Source of the DNA: UBA5614 sp034678545
GTDB taxonomy: Bacteria > Cloacimonadota > Cloacimonadia > Cloacimonadales > Cloacimonadaceae
Reading direction: 5' to 3'
Length of the DNA stretch: 64,000 nucleotides
NCBI GenBank assembly: GCA_034678545.1
Contig: JAXDBS010000068.1
Coordinates: forward strand, 1 to 64,000
The notes beneath the pieces are model-generated. The model made no database searches. It saw only the letters and a program-made list of their open reading frames with translations, and was not told the origin of the DNA. The translations under genes were made by a program, and so were the position numbers. Positions 50,966 through 59,842 of this stretch are shown here, piece by piece (positions within the stretch are counted from its first letter, which is position 1; the number at the start of each line of letters is the position of its first letter).

Positions 50966-52636
50966 ATGCCCACAGACCTTGAGATCGCGCGCCAGGCGGA
51001 CCTGAAGCACATCAACGAGATCGCCGCCCGGTTGGGCCTGAGCCCGGACGACCTGGACCATTACGGCAGCTACAAGGCCAAGGTCCGCTACACCGCGCTG
51101 CGGCGCATCGAGGAGCAGCCCTACGGCAAGCTGATCCTGGTTTCGGCCATTACGCCCACCCCGGCCGGAGAAGGCAAGACTACCACCTCCATCGGACTGG
51201 CCCAGGCCATGAACCGGATGGGTAAAAAGACCAGCGTGGCCATCCGCGAGCCGTCCCTCGGGCCCGTGTTCGGAGTCAAGGGCGGCGCCGCCGGCGGAGG
51301 CTGGTCGCAGGTCCTGCCCATGGAGGACATCAATCTCCACTTCACAGGCGACTTCCACGCCGTCACCGCGGCCAACAACACCCTGGCCGCCCTGTTGGAC
51401 AACCACATCTATTACGACAATGAACTCAACATCGACCCCCGCCGCCTGACCTGGAAGCGCGTTCTGGACGTCAACGACCGCATGCTGCGCAAGATCGTGA
51501 TCGGTCTGGGCGGCAGCAAGCAGGGCTTCCCGCGCGAAGACGGGTTCGACATCACGCCCGCCAGCGAGATCATGGCCATCCTCTGCCTCTCCAACCACAT
51601 GGACGAACTCAAGGAGCGGATCGGCAAAATCACCATCGGCTTCACCCATGCCGGCGAACCGGTGCGGGTGCACCAGCTCGGCTACGAGGGCGCCATCGCT
51701 GCGCTGCTCAAGGACGCGCTCAAACCCAACCTGGTGCAGACGCTGGAAAACACGCCGGCCTTCGTCCACGGCGGACCCTTTGCCAACATCGCCCAGGGCG
51801 CCAACAGCATCCTCGCCACCAAGACCGCCCTCCGTCTGAGCGAATACGTGGTCACGGAAGCGGGCTTCGGCTTTGATCTGGGCGCCGAGAAATTCTTTGA
51901 CCTGGTCTGCAAATACGGACAGTTCTGCGCCAACGCCGTGATCCTGGTGGCCACCGTGCGCGCTTTGAAAATGCACGGCGGGGTCAAGCTGAAGGATATC
52001 AGGGAACCCAATCCCGCCGCCGTGGAAGCGGGCCTGCCCAACCTCGCCAAACACCTGGAAAACATCCACAAGTTCGGCATGAAATCCATCGTCGCCATCA
52101 ACCGCTTCGCCTCTGACACGGACGAGGAACTGGCCATCGTCAAGAACTTCTGCCTCAGCCAGGGCTTTGACGCCTCCATCGCGGACTTCCACGCCCGGGG
52201 CGGGGAAGGAGGGCTGGAACTGGCGGAGCACGCCATCCGCATGACCGAGAAGGACATCTGCAAGCTGAATTCGCTTTACGACTGGAACCAGCCCGTGGAG
52301 GAAAAAATCTTCAGGATCGCCTCCGAGGTTTACGGCGCCCAGAAAGTGGACTACACCGCCGAAGCCAAAGCCGACCTGAAAAAGATCAACAAGTACGGCT
52401 ACGACAAGCTGCCCGTCTGCATCGCCAAGACGCAGAAGTCGCTGTCCGACAATCCCGAACTGCTGGGCCGGCCCAAGGATTTCCTGGTCACGGTGCGCGA
52501 GATCGTCATCTCCTCCGGCGCCGGATTCTTGGTCCCCATCACGGGCGAGATCATGCGCATGCCCGGCCTGCCCAAGCATCCTTCCGCCGAAGTCATTGAC
52601 GTAGTGGGCGACGGCGACATCAGCGGATTGTTTTAA
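50966..52636 (+). CDS. fhs: Formate--tetrahydrofolate ligase
   Basis: The 556-residue protein is normal size. It has the ATP-binding loop TPTPAGEGKTTTSIGLAQAM (~56-75) and the family blocks REPSLGPVFGVKGGAAGGG, DINLHFTGDFHAV, EAGFGFDLGAEKFFD and TGEIMRMPGLPKHP. It makes 10-formyl-THF from formate and ATP, or runs in reverse to gain ATP. Products feed Fmt (59835) and purine synthesis. The start follows GGGAGG. The terminator just upstream leaves no room for an ordinary promoter, so expression may rely on read-through or on a start within the terminator. Confidence 0.98.
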   Translation: MPTDLEIARQADLKHINEIAARLGLSPDDLDHYGSYKAKVRYTALRRIEEQPYGKLILVSAITPTPAGEGKTTTSIGLAQAMNRMGKKTSVAIREPSLGPVFGVKGGAAGGGWSQVLPMEDINLHFTGDFHAVTAANNTLAALLDNHIYYDNELNIDPRRLTWKRVLDVNDRMLRKIVIGLGGSKQGFPREDGFDITPASEIMAILCLSNHMDELKERIGKITIGFTHAGEPVRVHQLGYEGAIAALLKDALKPNLVQTLENTPAFVHGGPFANIAQGANSILATKTALRLSEYVVTEAGFGFDLGAEKFFDLVCKYGQFCANAVILVATVRALKMHGGVKLKDIREPNPAAVEAGLPNLAKHLENIHKFGMKSIVAINRFASDTDEELAIVKNFCLSQGFDASIADFHARGGEGGLELAEHAIRMTEKDICKLNSLYDWNQPVEEKIFRIASEVYGAQKVDYTAEAKADLKKINKYGYDKLPVCIAKTQKSLSDNPELLGRPKDFLVTVREIVISSGAGFLVPITGEIMRMPGLPKHPSAEVIDVVGDGDISGLF

Positions 52637-52639
52637 GCC

Positions 52640-52700
52640 GCCGTTTCTGCGCAGGCAATCCTTCGTCCTCGCGCGGCGGGGACCCGGCCTGTTTTACAAA
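52640..52700 (+). repeat. Partial copy of the dispersed repeat family, copy 9
   Basis: It has CTGCGCAGGCAATCCTTCGTCCTCGCG-type sequence, then GGGGACCCGGCCTGTTTTAC. This corresponds to the CTGCGCAGGCA...CCTCG...GGGGAAACCC..CTGTTTTA end module of copies 4 and 6. Confidence 0.6.
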
Positions 52701-52735
52701 AGCATAAAACGACACAGACATTAATCGGGAATGAT

Positions 52736-53452
52736 ATGAGTAAAGAACAAAAGGAATTCCTGGCCGCCCTGCAGGCGGCAAGCGATCCCTCCCGCGTGCC
52801 TGCCCTGGAAAAGTTCTTCCAGGCCTGTCCCGGCGGCTACGGCGAAGGTGACAAGTTCCTGGGCGTCATGGTGCCCCGGCAGCGCGAGCTGTCCAACGCC
52901 TTTTACAAACTGCTCTCCCCGGAAGAGCTGGCCGCCCTGATCAAAAATCCTTATCATGAAGTCAGGCTTACAACTCTGATGATGCTGGTGCTGCGCTTCC
53001 GGAAAAGCAAAGGCCCGGAGGAAAAGGAAGCCATCGTCAAACTCTACCTGGCAAACCTGGATTATGTCAACAACTGGGACCTGGTGGACTCCAGCGCGCA
53101 CCAGATCCTGGGCCCCTGGCTGCTGGACAGGCCGCACGACATTTTATTCCAACTGGCGGGCGAAAACCACCTCTGGAAACAGCGCGCCGCCATGATCACG
53201 ACCCACCATTTCATCCGCAACGGACAGTTTGAAACCGCCTTTGCCCTGGCGGAAAAGCTGCTCACCCACCCGCACGACCTCATCCACAAAGCCGTGGGCT
53301 GGATGCTGCGCGAGATCGGCGACCTGGACTACGGGGCCGAGTACGCTTTCCTGAAAAAGCACTACAGGAAGATGCCGCGCACCATGCTGCGCTACGCTAT
53401 CGAGAAGTTTGAGGAACCCGTCCGCCAGGACATTCTCAAGGGCAGGATATAG
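52736..53452 (+). CDS. AlkD-like DNA alkylation repair protein
   Basis: The protein has 238 residues of helical ALK/HEAT-like repeats. Family blocks include LGVMVPRQRELSNAFYKLL, NPYHEVRLTTLMMLVLRF, YLANLDYVNNWDLVDSSAHQILG and KAVGWMLREIGD. In AlkD enzymes these blocks carry the Trp/Asp residues that contact the damaged base; the NNWDLVD Trp-Asp pair and the HKAVGWMLRE segment are present. It should remove 3- or 7-alkylpurines without base flipping. It stands alone and converges on the next gene with a 4-bp gap. Confidence 0.9.
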   Translation: MSKEQKEFLAALQAASDPSRVPALEKFFQACPGGYGEGDKFLGVMVPRQRELSNAFYKLLSPEELAALIKNPYHEVRLTTLMMLVLRFRKSKGPEEKEAIVKLYLANLDYVNNWDLVDSSAHQILGPWLLDRPHDILFQLAGENHLWKQRAAMITTHHFIRNGQFETAFALAEKLLTHPHDLIHKAVGWMLREIGDLDYGAEYAFLKKHYRKMPRTMLRYAIEKFEEPVRQDILKGRI

Positions 53453-53456
53453 CTTT

Positions 53457-54224
53457 TCAGCCTGTGATCAGTTTCAGCAAGGGTGCCAGCAGGAGCAGTA
53501 AAAGCATTGGCCCCAGGCTTGCCGCCAGGCACAGGTAATGCCCGAAGCCGGGCCTGTCATAGCTGTTTCCCAGTTTCGCGTTGACCCGGTTGATATAGCG
53601 CTGGACAGGGACGAGAAAGACGAAATCCAGAGCGCACAGAGCCACAGAATATATCCATCCCAACCAGCTTGAACTTTTAAATAGAGAATAGCCTGCCCAG
53701 GCAAAGATGCCCACCCCTGCCCAGACCCAGAACAATTGCGTGCCGTTGAAGTCAGCCTTTTCCACTTCGTTCAGCGATTGGTCTGTCTCAATCCTTTCCA
53801 GCAGCGTCAGCAAAAAGAACAGGCGCATCGCTTCTCTGTCGAAGGAGCGGTGGCCCTGTTTACGACTGGTCGCCCACCAGTGCCATTGCTTGTAAAACCA
53901 GTAGAGCTGATACAGGCCGCCGGTGATGATGCTCATGACGATGAACCGCCGGAGCGGGATGTGCCAGTACAGGTTGCCCCGGGATCGGGAGGTCCCGGCC
54001 TGCGTGACCCAGTCCGGAATGATCTCTGTGTGGCGCAGGCCGGCAGGCTTGTGCAGTTCCTCCATCAGTTCGGGACAGTCTTTCACCCTTTTCCAGGGCT
54101 GGTCCATCCCGTCCGTGACATAGGCATCAAGCTCCAGTTCTTCCTTCAGGATCTTGTCGATCAGCTTTTTCAGCGAGACCGGGCCCTTGGTCTGGCCCAG
54201 CTCCGAATAGTACCATTCTTTCAT
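53457..54224 (-). CDS. GYF_2/DUF4234 domain membrane protein
   Basis: The protein has 255 residues. Residues 1-~55 look like a GYF_2 domain (WYYSELGQTKGPVSLKKLIDKI). After a linker, DUF4234-type membrane sequence begins at ~88 (RRFIVMSIITGGLYQLYWFYKQW), with further helices at ~165-215 and ~230-250. The combination occurs widely in bacteria as an integral membrane protein of unknown function. A TTGACA box lies 30 bp upstream on the minus strand (54258-54253). Its ribosome site is poor. Confidence 0.75.
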   Translation of the reverse strand: MKEWYYSELGQTKGPVSLKKLIDKILKEELELDAYVTDGMDQPWKRVKDCPELMEELHKPAGLRHTEIIPDWVTQAGTSRSRGNLYWHIPLRRFIVMSIITGGLYQLYWFYKQWHWWATSRKQGHRSFDREAMRLFFLLTLLERIETDQSLNEVEKADFNGTQLFWVWAGVGIFAWAGYSLFKSSSWLGWIYSVALCALDFVFLVPVQRYINRVNAKLGNSYDRPGFGHYLCLAASLGPMLLLLLLAPLLKLITG

Positions 54225-54582
54225 AGGGATATGATTTGCACTGGATTAATGATGTCAACACAATCGGAAATTGACAGGCTGATCCTTTCTCTGCCGGCCA
54301 GGCAGATCAATTCCCAAGCCGCCAGGTTTGAAAGGGAAGGCGGCTGCACAGGACGGCTCCACCAAATCCGCAAACAAAACTGAACACAGGATTGACAGCA
54401 GACAAACTTCCTGCCGGAGCGTATCTTCCGGACTTTCTCCCCGCTTCGCCCCGGGAAGCATTACTTACCCAATACGGACAAAGTCCGTAATGGGTCCGTA
54501 ATGGGTCCGTAATGCAAGCAGGAACGACGTCAGGCGCTCAAACAGAGCCGCGGTACTTTGCTCACTTCTTGCTGCGCCCCGG
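54225..54582. other. Gene-free stretch with small repeats
   Basis: The 358 bp hold no convincing gene. They contain TACGGAC-AAA-GTCCGTA (54474-54490) running into three direct copies of the 11-mer GTCCGTAATGG (54483-54515). The rest is unremarkable. Confidence 0.5.
54483..54515 (+). repeat. Three tandem 11-bp repeats
   Basis: GTCCGTAATGG occurs at 54483, 54494 and 54505 (last base C). The first copy also forms the right arm of a 7-bp inverted repeat starting at 54474. Confidence 0.85.
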
Positions 54583-56043
54583 CTATTCGGGTTTAAACCT
54601 GACGGGAGGGCGTTCCAGCAGAGGCTTTTTCTGGATGATTGGAGCGGTCGGGGGCTGAACAGCCTGAACAACAAACAGGTTGTTGCCGGCGCCGCTCAGG
54701 GTTTGGCCACCGAACTGGAGGCTGCCGGAGAAGCTTCCCGCCAGGGTCAGCCAATCCTGCTTATCCATGAAACGGCTGTAGGACAGGGCCAGACCGGCGT
54801 CTTCGCCATTGCCGCCGGCGGCTCTGGCCCAATGCCAGTTGCCCTCGGAGTTCAAATGAGCCAGGAAGACATCTTTCAATCCCTGTCCGGCCAGACTGGT
54901 AGCGCCGACCGTCAGGGCAGAGTTGAAATTGCCGGTGACAAAGACGCCGCCGGCCCGGTCAGGTGTGAGAGCTTTGATCTCGGCGCCGGTGCCGCCGTCC
55001 AGCCGGGCCTTCCATTGCGGTTTGCCGTCGCCGGCGACTTTAACGACAAAGAGGTCGGTCACATCCTCGCTTTTGATATACTCATTCAGGAAGAACACAG
55101 TCCCTCCGAAACTGCCTGCCAGATAGACATTGCCGGCGGCGTCCGAGGCGAAGGCGTTCAGTTTTTCATTGCCGGCGCCCTTGATCTCGGTCAGCCACAG
55201 CCACCGGCCCTGCGGATTCATTTTGCCGAAGAAGATATCGGAGCCTCCGGAATGGAAAGTGTGCTGCTCAGAGCCGTTGGCGGCAGAATAATACATCTTG
55301 CCGTAGGTCTGTCCCGCCACCAGGAAATTGCCTTCGGCATCCAGGGCAAGGCCCAGGCCCGTGTCGGCCTGGATGCCCCCGGCTTTGTAAGACCACTCCC
55401 GCGTGCCTTCCGGATTCCACTTGGCGACGAAAACGTCCTTCTGACGGGAATTGGTGAACTCGTGGGCATCGGTGTCCCAGCCGATCAGCATGATCTCGCC
55501 GGTCACGTAGCAATTGCCGGAGGCATCCGCTATGACATCGAATCCGGTGTCATACTTGACCTCGCCGTAGCTTTTGGCCCAGAGCAGGTTGCCGTTGGCG
55601 TCCAGCTTGGCCAGCAGGATATCGCCTTCGCCCTCGCTGCGCAGGGAGACGCCTTCAACCGTGAACCTGCCGGTGAAGGAGCCTGTGATAAAGAAGTTGC
55701 CGTTGTAGTCCTGGCAGACGGCGTATCCGAAGTCGGCCCCGTTGCTGCCGAAGTTTTTGGCCCAGAGCCAGTTGCCGGCCTGGTCGGCCCTGGCCACAAA
55801 GATGTCGGTCATGCCGTTGCTGGTGAGGGTGGTGCCGCCAAAGGCGACTTCCCCGGTCAGGTATCCCGTGACCACCTGGCTGACCTGGACAGGAATCCCG
55901 GCACTGAGCACAGAGACCATGTCCGTAACGGTGGCCTCCCCCGTCCCGGTGGTCTGGATGGCGTTGCCCCATTCGGAATCCTGCGCAGCGGACAGAGGAT
56001 AGAATACAGTAAGGATGAGACAGGCAAACAATAATCTGAACAT
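54583..56043 (-). CDS. Secreted beta-propeller-like protein with SBBP repeats
   Basis: The 486-residue protein starts at MFRLLFACLILTVFYPLSAAQ (signal peptide) after GGGAGG. The body consists of about eight repeats of ~50 residues carrying the 'DIFVAK.D..GN..WAK..GG...D.G......D..GN.Y.TG.F.G...F' pattern (DIFVARADQAGNWLWAKNFG, DILLAKLDANGNLLWAKSYG, DVFVAKWNPEG). This matches SBBP/beta-propeller repeats. It ends Pro-rich (IIQKKPLLERPPVRFKPE) without a sorting domain. Probably periplasmic or extracellular; the role is unknown. Divergent from mscS. Confidence 0.85.
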   Translation of the reverse strand: MFRLLFACLILTVFYPLSAAQDSEWGNAIQTTGTGEATVTDMVSVLSAGIPVQVSQVVTGYLTGEVAFGGTTLTSNGMTDIFVARADQAGNWLWAKNFGSNGADFGYAVCQDYNGNFFITGSFTGRFTVEGVSLRSEGEGDILLAKLDANGNLLWAKSYGEVKYDTGFDVIADASGNCYVTGEIMLIGWDTDAHEFTNSRQKDVFVAKWNPEGTREWSYKAGGIQADTGLGLALDAEGNFLVAGQTYGKMYYSAANGSEQHTFHSGGSDIFFGKMNPQGRWLWLTEIKGAGNEKLNAFASDAAGNVYLAGSFGGTVFFLNEYIKSEDVTDLFVVKVAGDGKPQWKARLDGGTGAEIKALTPDRAGGVFVTGNFNSALTVGATSLAGQGLKDVFLAHLNSEGNWHWARAAGGNGEDAGLALSYSRFMDKQDWLTLAGSFSGSLQFGGQTLSGAGNNLFVVQAVQPPTAPIIQKKPLLERPPVRFKPE

Positions 56044-56337
56044 AATGGCACCTCCCAAAAGATCAGGTTCTTTTGTTGACCATAATAGCGGCCCCAGGGG
56101 CCGTGCTCCGCTTGAAACTCAGGATAACGGTTTCCCGGGCAAAAATAAATGTCAAGCAGAATGTTTGGTTTTCGCCCTTGCGCCAGGAAGGCCGGGTATC
56201 GGGCTGCGGAGCCTAATACATTGAAAGCCATATTGATGGGCAGATACAATGGTTGACCGTAATAAAAAAAGCATTGACAGCAGAGTGGCATCGGTTAACA
56301 GTTATTTTACAACAAACAGAGTAGGAAGGAGATGAGT
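56044..56337. other. Divergent intergenic region
   Basis: It contains a near-perfect palindrome, CGGCCCC-A-GGGGCCG (about 56089-56103). A minus-strand TTGACA lies at 56156-56151. Two plus-strand TTGAAA/TTGACA boxes are at 56221 and 56274. No gene is seen. Confidence 0.4.
56221..56250 (+). promoter_or_regulatory. Candidate mscS promoter
   Basis: TTGAAA (56221-56226), an 18-bp spacer and TACAAT (56245-56250). A second -35-like TTGACA at 56274-56279 has only a weak TAACAG 16 bp on. Confidence 0.45.
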
Positions 56338-56937
56338 ATGTTCACATTACTGCAACCCACAATTATCGACACTGTCGCCAACGCGGTAGAGAAAACTGTT
56401 CCGGAAGTTGCCAAACCTGACTTCTGGGCCCGGGTCCTGCCCAAACTCCAGAGCTGGGGAATCAAGTTATTGATCGCCATCATCATTTATATCATAGGCA
56501 ACTGGATCGCCAAGGCGGTCAGGAACTTCATCCGCAACAAGATGTTGAAAGCCGGAAAGGACCAGACGCTGGTCAATTTCCTGTGCAGCATCATCTATTT
56601 CCTGATCATGGCATTTGTGGTCATCGCTGCGATCGGCCACCTGGGCATCCAGGCCGCCTCGCTCGTGGCGATCTTCGGCGCCGCCGGCCTGGCTGTAGGT
56701 TTGGCCCTGCAGGGTTCGCTGGCCAATTTTGCGGGCGGCGTGATGCTGATCCTGTTCCACCCCTTCAAGGTGGGGGACACGATCACCGGCGCCGGGCAGA
56801 CTGGTAAGGTACACGAGATCCAGATGTTCAACACCATCCTGATCGGCGAGGATGGAAAGGTCATATTCATTCCCAACGGCAAGCTGTCCAACGACGTGAT
56901 CGTCAACGCCGAAGGCACCAAGATGCTGGACCGCTGA
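56338..56937 (+). CDS. mscS: Small-conductance mechanosensitive channel, MscS type (short)
   Basis: The protein has 199 residues. ATG 56338 is preferred because GGAAGGAG then has normal spacing; ATG 56332 touches it. Two membrane helices are followed by the pore helix TM3 (LVAIFGAAGLAVGLALQGSLANF), with its Gly/Ala packing pattern, and the FHPFKVGDTITGAG...NTILIGEDGKVIFIPNGKLSN beta domain. It ends there, lacking the C-terminal alpha/beta cage of E. coli MscS (286). Such short forms can still be channels that open on osmotic downshock. DUF3078 follows after 14 bp. Confidence 0.9.
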   Translation: MFTLLQPTIIDTVANAVEKTVPEVAKPDFWARVLPKLQSWGIKLLIAIIIYIIGNWIAKAVRNFIRNKMLKAGKDQTLVNFLCSIIYFLIMAFVVIAAIGHLGIQAASLVAIFGAAGLAVGLALQGSLANFAGGVMLILFHPFKVGDTITGAGQTGKVHEIQMFNTILIGEDGKVIFIPNGKLSNDVIVNAEGTKMLDR

Positions 56938-56951
56938 ACGGGGACGAAGGA

Positions 56952-57830
56952 ATGAGCATCAGATCATTACTCACATTATTGGCAACAACCTGCCTGGCCT
57001 GGGGGCTGGGCGCGGAAGGCTGGAAATACACCAGCGACGCCAGCCTGTCCCTGGCCCAGGGCTTCTACAGCGATAACTGGAACGGCACTGAACTGAGCAA
57101 CATCACCTGGGTGGCGAACTCCAACACCGCTGCGGAAAAGCAGCTGAGCAAGATCCTTCACGACAAGACCACCCTGAAACTGGCCTTCGGGCAGACCCAT
57201 ACCCAGAAGACCGCCGCGGACGGCGACAAATATTGGGAAAAACCGGACAAGAGCACGGATAAGATCGACCTGGAATCCGTGCTTAAGTTCACGCTCAACG
57301 CCTTTGTGGACCCGTTCGTGGCAGGGCGGATGCAGAGCCAGTTCATCGACCTCTCCCAGGAAAGCCTGGACAACACGCGTTTCGTCAATCCCATCCTGTT
57401 CACAGAAACTGCCGGTATCGCCAAGACCATCATCAAGCAGGAACACGAGAACCTGAACTCCCGGCTGGGCTTCGCCTTCCGCCAGAACGTGGACCGGCAT
57501 AACTGGATCGCTGCAGATGAATACGAGACTTTAACGACCAACGACGGCGGCCTGGACTGGGTGACGGAATACGACAAGCTGTTCCTGCCCAGCAATGTCA
57601 GCTACAAGAGCCGGCTGCAAGTCTTCCAGGCCATCTTCAATTCCAAGAGCGACGAGCTTAACGATGACTGGAAATCACCCGACCTGAGCTGGGAGCACAG
57701 CCTCAGCACCAAGCTGTTTTCGGTGGTGACCGCCAGCCTGTATCTGCAATTGCTTTACGAGAAGGAACAGGACAGCGCCGTCCAACTCAAGGAAACATTG
57801 GGCATGGGAGTGTCCTGGCAGCTGTTCTGA
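56952..57830 (+). CDS. DUF3078 outer-membrane-associated protein
   Basis: The protein has 292 residues. A signal peptide (MSIRSLLTLLATTCLAWGLGA) is followed by DASLSLAQGFYSDNWNG, LSKILHDKTTLKLAFGQTH and a middle section with DKIDLESVLKFTLNAFVDPFVAGRMQSQF. The protein ends ETLGMGVSWQLF, a barrel-like closing strand. This is the DUF3078 pattern common in the FCB group; function unknown. It is likely co-transcribed with mscS. Confidence 0.8.
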   Translation: MSIRSLLTLLATTCLAWGLGAEGWKYTSDASLSLAQGFYSDNWNGTELSNITWVANSNTAAEKQLSKILHDKTTLKLAFGQTHTQKTAADGDKYWEKPDKSTDKIDLESVLKFTLNAFVDPFVAGRMQSQFIDLSQESLDNTRFVNPILFTETAGIAKTIIKQEHENLNSRLGFAFRQNVDRHNWIAADEYETLTTNDGGLDWVTEYDKLFLPSNVSYKSRLQVFQAIFNSKSDELNDDWKSPDLSWEHSLSTKLFSVVTASLYLQLLYEKEQDSAVQLKETLGMGVSWQLF

Positions 57831-57861
57831 CCCGTAACCGCAGGCATGCGGAGCAATATGA

Positions 57862-57890
57862 AAAGGGTAAGCTTGGGCTTACCCTTTTTT
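57862..57890. terminator. Terminator between DUF3078 and degP
   Basis: AAAGGGTAAGC (57862-57872) pairs with GCTTACCCTTT (57877-57887), with T on the plus side and TTTTCAT on the minus side. It suits both convergent genes. Confidence 0.85.
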
Positions 57891-57924
57891 ATGGAGCCGT
57901 CCGGACCGGGTCCGGAGGAAAAGA

Positions 57925-59079
57925 TCACTCTTCGGCGGTGAAGGAAACGGTCTGTTTTTTCCCGTTGCGGATGATCTCGAAGCTGACGGTTTCGCCGACC
58001 AGGATGTCGGACACGGCCAGCTTGATATCGTCCCCTGAGAGGATGGGTGAGCCGTTGACCCTGACGATGACGTCCCGGTCGCGCAGGCCAGCCTTGTAGG
58101 CGGGGCTTGAGTTGCTGAGGCCGACCACGACCACGCCGTTCTGATCCTTAAGGTCCAGATATTCAGCCAGGTCATGGTTCATTTCCTGCACCTTGAAGCT
58201 GTAGTCAACCGTGCGCACCTTGTTGTACCTGATGATCTCGTCGGCCAGCCGCTTGACCCTGTCGATGGGCAGGGCAAAGCCGATCCCGATGCTGCCGCCG
58301 CTTTCGGAGACGATGAAGGTGTTGATGCCTATGACCTCGCCGTTGATGTTGACGAGCGGCCCGCCGGAATTGCCCTGGTTGATGGCGGCGTCGGTCTGGA
58401 TCATGTCCTTGTAAAGCTTGCCGTCCTGGCGCTGGCCGAAGTTGCGCTTGACGGCGGAGATCACGCCGACCGCCACGCTGGGCTTGGTGTCGTTCATCAG
58501 GAAGCCGTAGGGATTGCCCAGGGCGACGGCCCATTCTCCGATGATCAGGTCGCTGCTGGTGCCAAGCTTGGCGAAAGGCAGGTTTGATCCGGATATCTTG
58601 AGCACAGCCACGTCGCTGGCCTCGTCCAAACCGGTGAGTTTGGCGTCGAATTCACGGGCGTCCGGCAGGACCACCTTGATCTGGGTGGCTCCGTTGACCA
58701 CGTGGGCATTGGTCAGAATATGCCCTTCCCTGTCAAAGATGACGCCGCTGCCTATGGCCTGGACCTGGCGCTGCATCGGGATGCCACCGAAAAAATCGCC
58801 GAACGGCCAACCGAAGGAATTCATCCCCCCGCGCACGATCTCCGTCTTGATCACGTTGACGGACACGACCGCCGGCTCGACTGTTTTGACTGTCTCGGTA
58901 ATGGCATTCTGCCTGGAGTTGTTGAGTTCTTCGTTTTTGGCTTCCCTGTTTTGCCGGGTGGAAAAGAAGCTGTCTCCAAGGTTGGAAGCCCCGTGCATCC
59001 TGTTGATCAGGATCAGGCTGATGCCGGCGTTGAGCAGGATGATCACGAGGGCAAAGATGAGCAGGTTAGGTTTTTGCAT
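57925..59079 (-). CDS. degP: Periplasmic serine protease DegP/HtrA-like
   Basis: The protein has 384 residues. An N-terminal anchor or uncleaved signal (PNLLIFALVIILLNAGISLILI) precedes a trypsin-like domain with the triad His in ILTNAHVV, Asp in EASDVAVLK and Ser in NQGNSGGPLVN. One PDZ domain follows (VVVVGLSNSSPAYKAGLRDRDVIVRVNG). A single PDZ suggests a DegS/HtrA-type protease and chaperone for misfolded envelope proteins. The start has CGGAGG overlapping the DUF116 stop. It is the last gene of the surA-to-degP run and is terminated at 57862. Confidence 0.94.
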   Translation of the reverse strand: MQKPNLLIFALVIILLNAGISLILINRMHGASNLGDSFFSTRQNREAKNEELNNSRQNAITETVKTVEPAVVSVNVIKTEIVRGGMNSFGWPFGDFFGGIPMQRQVQAIGSGVIFDREGHILTNAHVVNGATQIKVVLPDAREFDAKLTGLDEASDVAVLKISGSNLPFAKLGTSSDLIIGEWAVALGNPYGFLMNDTKPSVAVGVISAVKRNFGQRQDGKLYKDMIQTDAAINQGNSGGPLVNINGEVIGINTFIVSESGGSIGIGFALPIDRVKRLADEIIRYNKVRTVDYSFKVQEMNHDLAEYLDLKDQNGVVVVGLSNSSPAYKAGLRDRDVIVRVNGSPILSGDDIKLAVSDILVGETVSFEIIRNGKKQTVSFTAEE

Positions 59080-59080
59080 T

Positions 59081-59842
59081 TTACCTCCGAATTAAGTTTT
59101 GCAACAGATCAGAAATGATGTCTGTATTAACCTGGGTGTCAAAGCAGGGGCCGTGGGGCCGCTCGTTCAGGATCGCGTAAACAGGATATTTCCAGCTTTC
59201 CCTGACGCCGTCGGTCAGGTCGCGGTGACAGGCCACGGCGATGATGACATCCGGGTTCGCATCGTGAACTATTTTACGGGCCAGGGTGCCTCCGTTGGCG
59301 ATCCCGACAGCGATCTGATAATCCTGGCCCAGCTTCTTGAGTTCGCCGATGCTGCACTTGCCGCATTGCTCGCAGTCATTAATGTCCCGCGTGATGCGGA
59401 TGCGGCAGTCGTGGAACTGCAGGCAGTGGGGCAACAGCAACAGCAGCCTTGGCGATGCATCCAGTTTGACGCCGTGCAGGAACAGTCTGTTTTGGAAAAG
59501 CAGGAAGGAGGTCTGCGCCTGCTCCTTCTTGACTCTCAGCAGCCAGGCCAAGCTGATGGCCAACGGATAAAAGACAAAAAACAGCAGCCATTTGGCTGAT
59601 GTATAAACATAGCGGGCGGAAAGTACACCGCCGGCCAGGCCGGTCAGAAACAGCCAGCCCAACCACAACAGCAGCAGGATGGCCAAAAAAGCGAGCAGAG
59701 CGGCCTGATCAATGGCGGAAATGAAAAGGCGCGCCGCCAGCCTGAACCTGAGCAGCAGAAAGATGCCGGTCAGAATGATCAAGCCGGCACTGACAAGGAC
59801 AGGAAAAAGCCGGTCTGTTTTGACGTTCTGCCTGTCAGGCAT
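59081..59842 (-). CDS. DUF116 family membrane protein
   Basis: The protein has 253 residues (ATG 59842; a GTG two codons upstream is possible). Two or three N-terminal membrane helices span ~15-95. The cytoplasmic DUF116 domain has LLLLPHCLQFHDC, then DCEQCGKCSIGEL (a Cys cluster resembling an Fe-S site), IANGGTLARKIV and AVACHRDLTDGV. Its function is unknown, but the family repeatedly neighbours def and fmt, as here. It overlaps the fmt stop by 8 bp, so it is translationally coupled. Confidence 0.88.
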   Translation of the reverse strand: MPDRQNVKTDRLFPVLVSAGLIILTGIFLLLRFRLAARLFISAIDQAALLAFLAILLLLWLGWLFLTGLAGGVLSARYVYTSAKWLLFFVFYPLAISLAWLLRVKKEQAQTSFLLFQNRLFLHGVKLDASPRLLLLLPHCLQFHDCRIRITRDINDCEQCGKCSIGELKKLGQDYQIAVGIANGGTLARKIVHDANPDVIIAVACHRDLTDGVRESWKYPVYAILNERPHGPCFDTQVNTDIISDLLQNLIRR

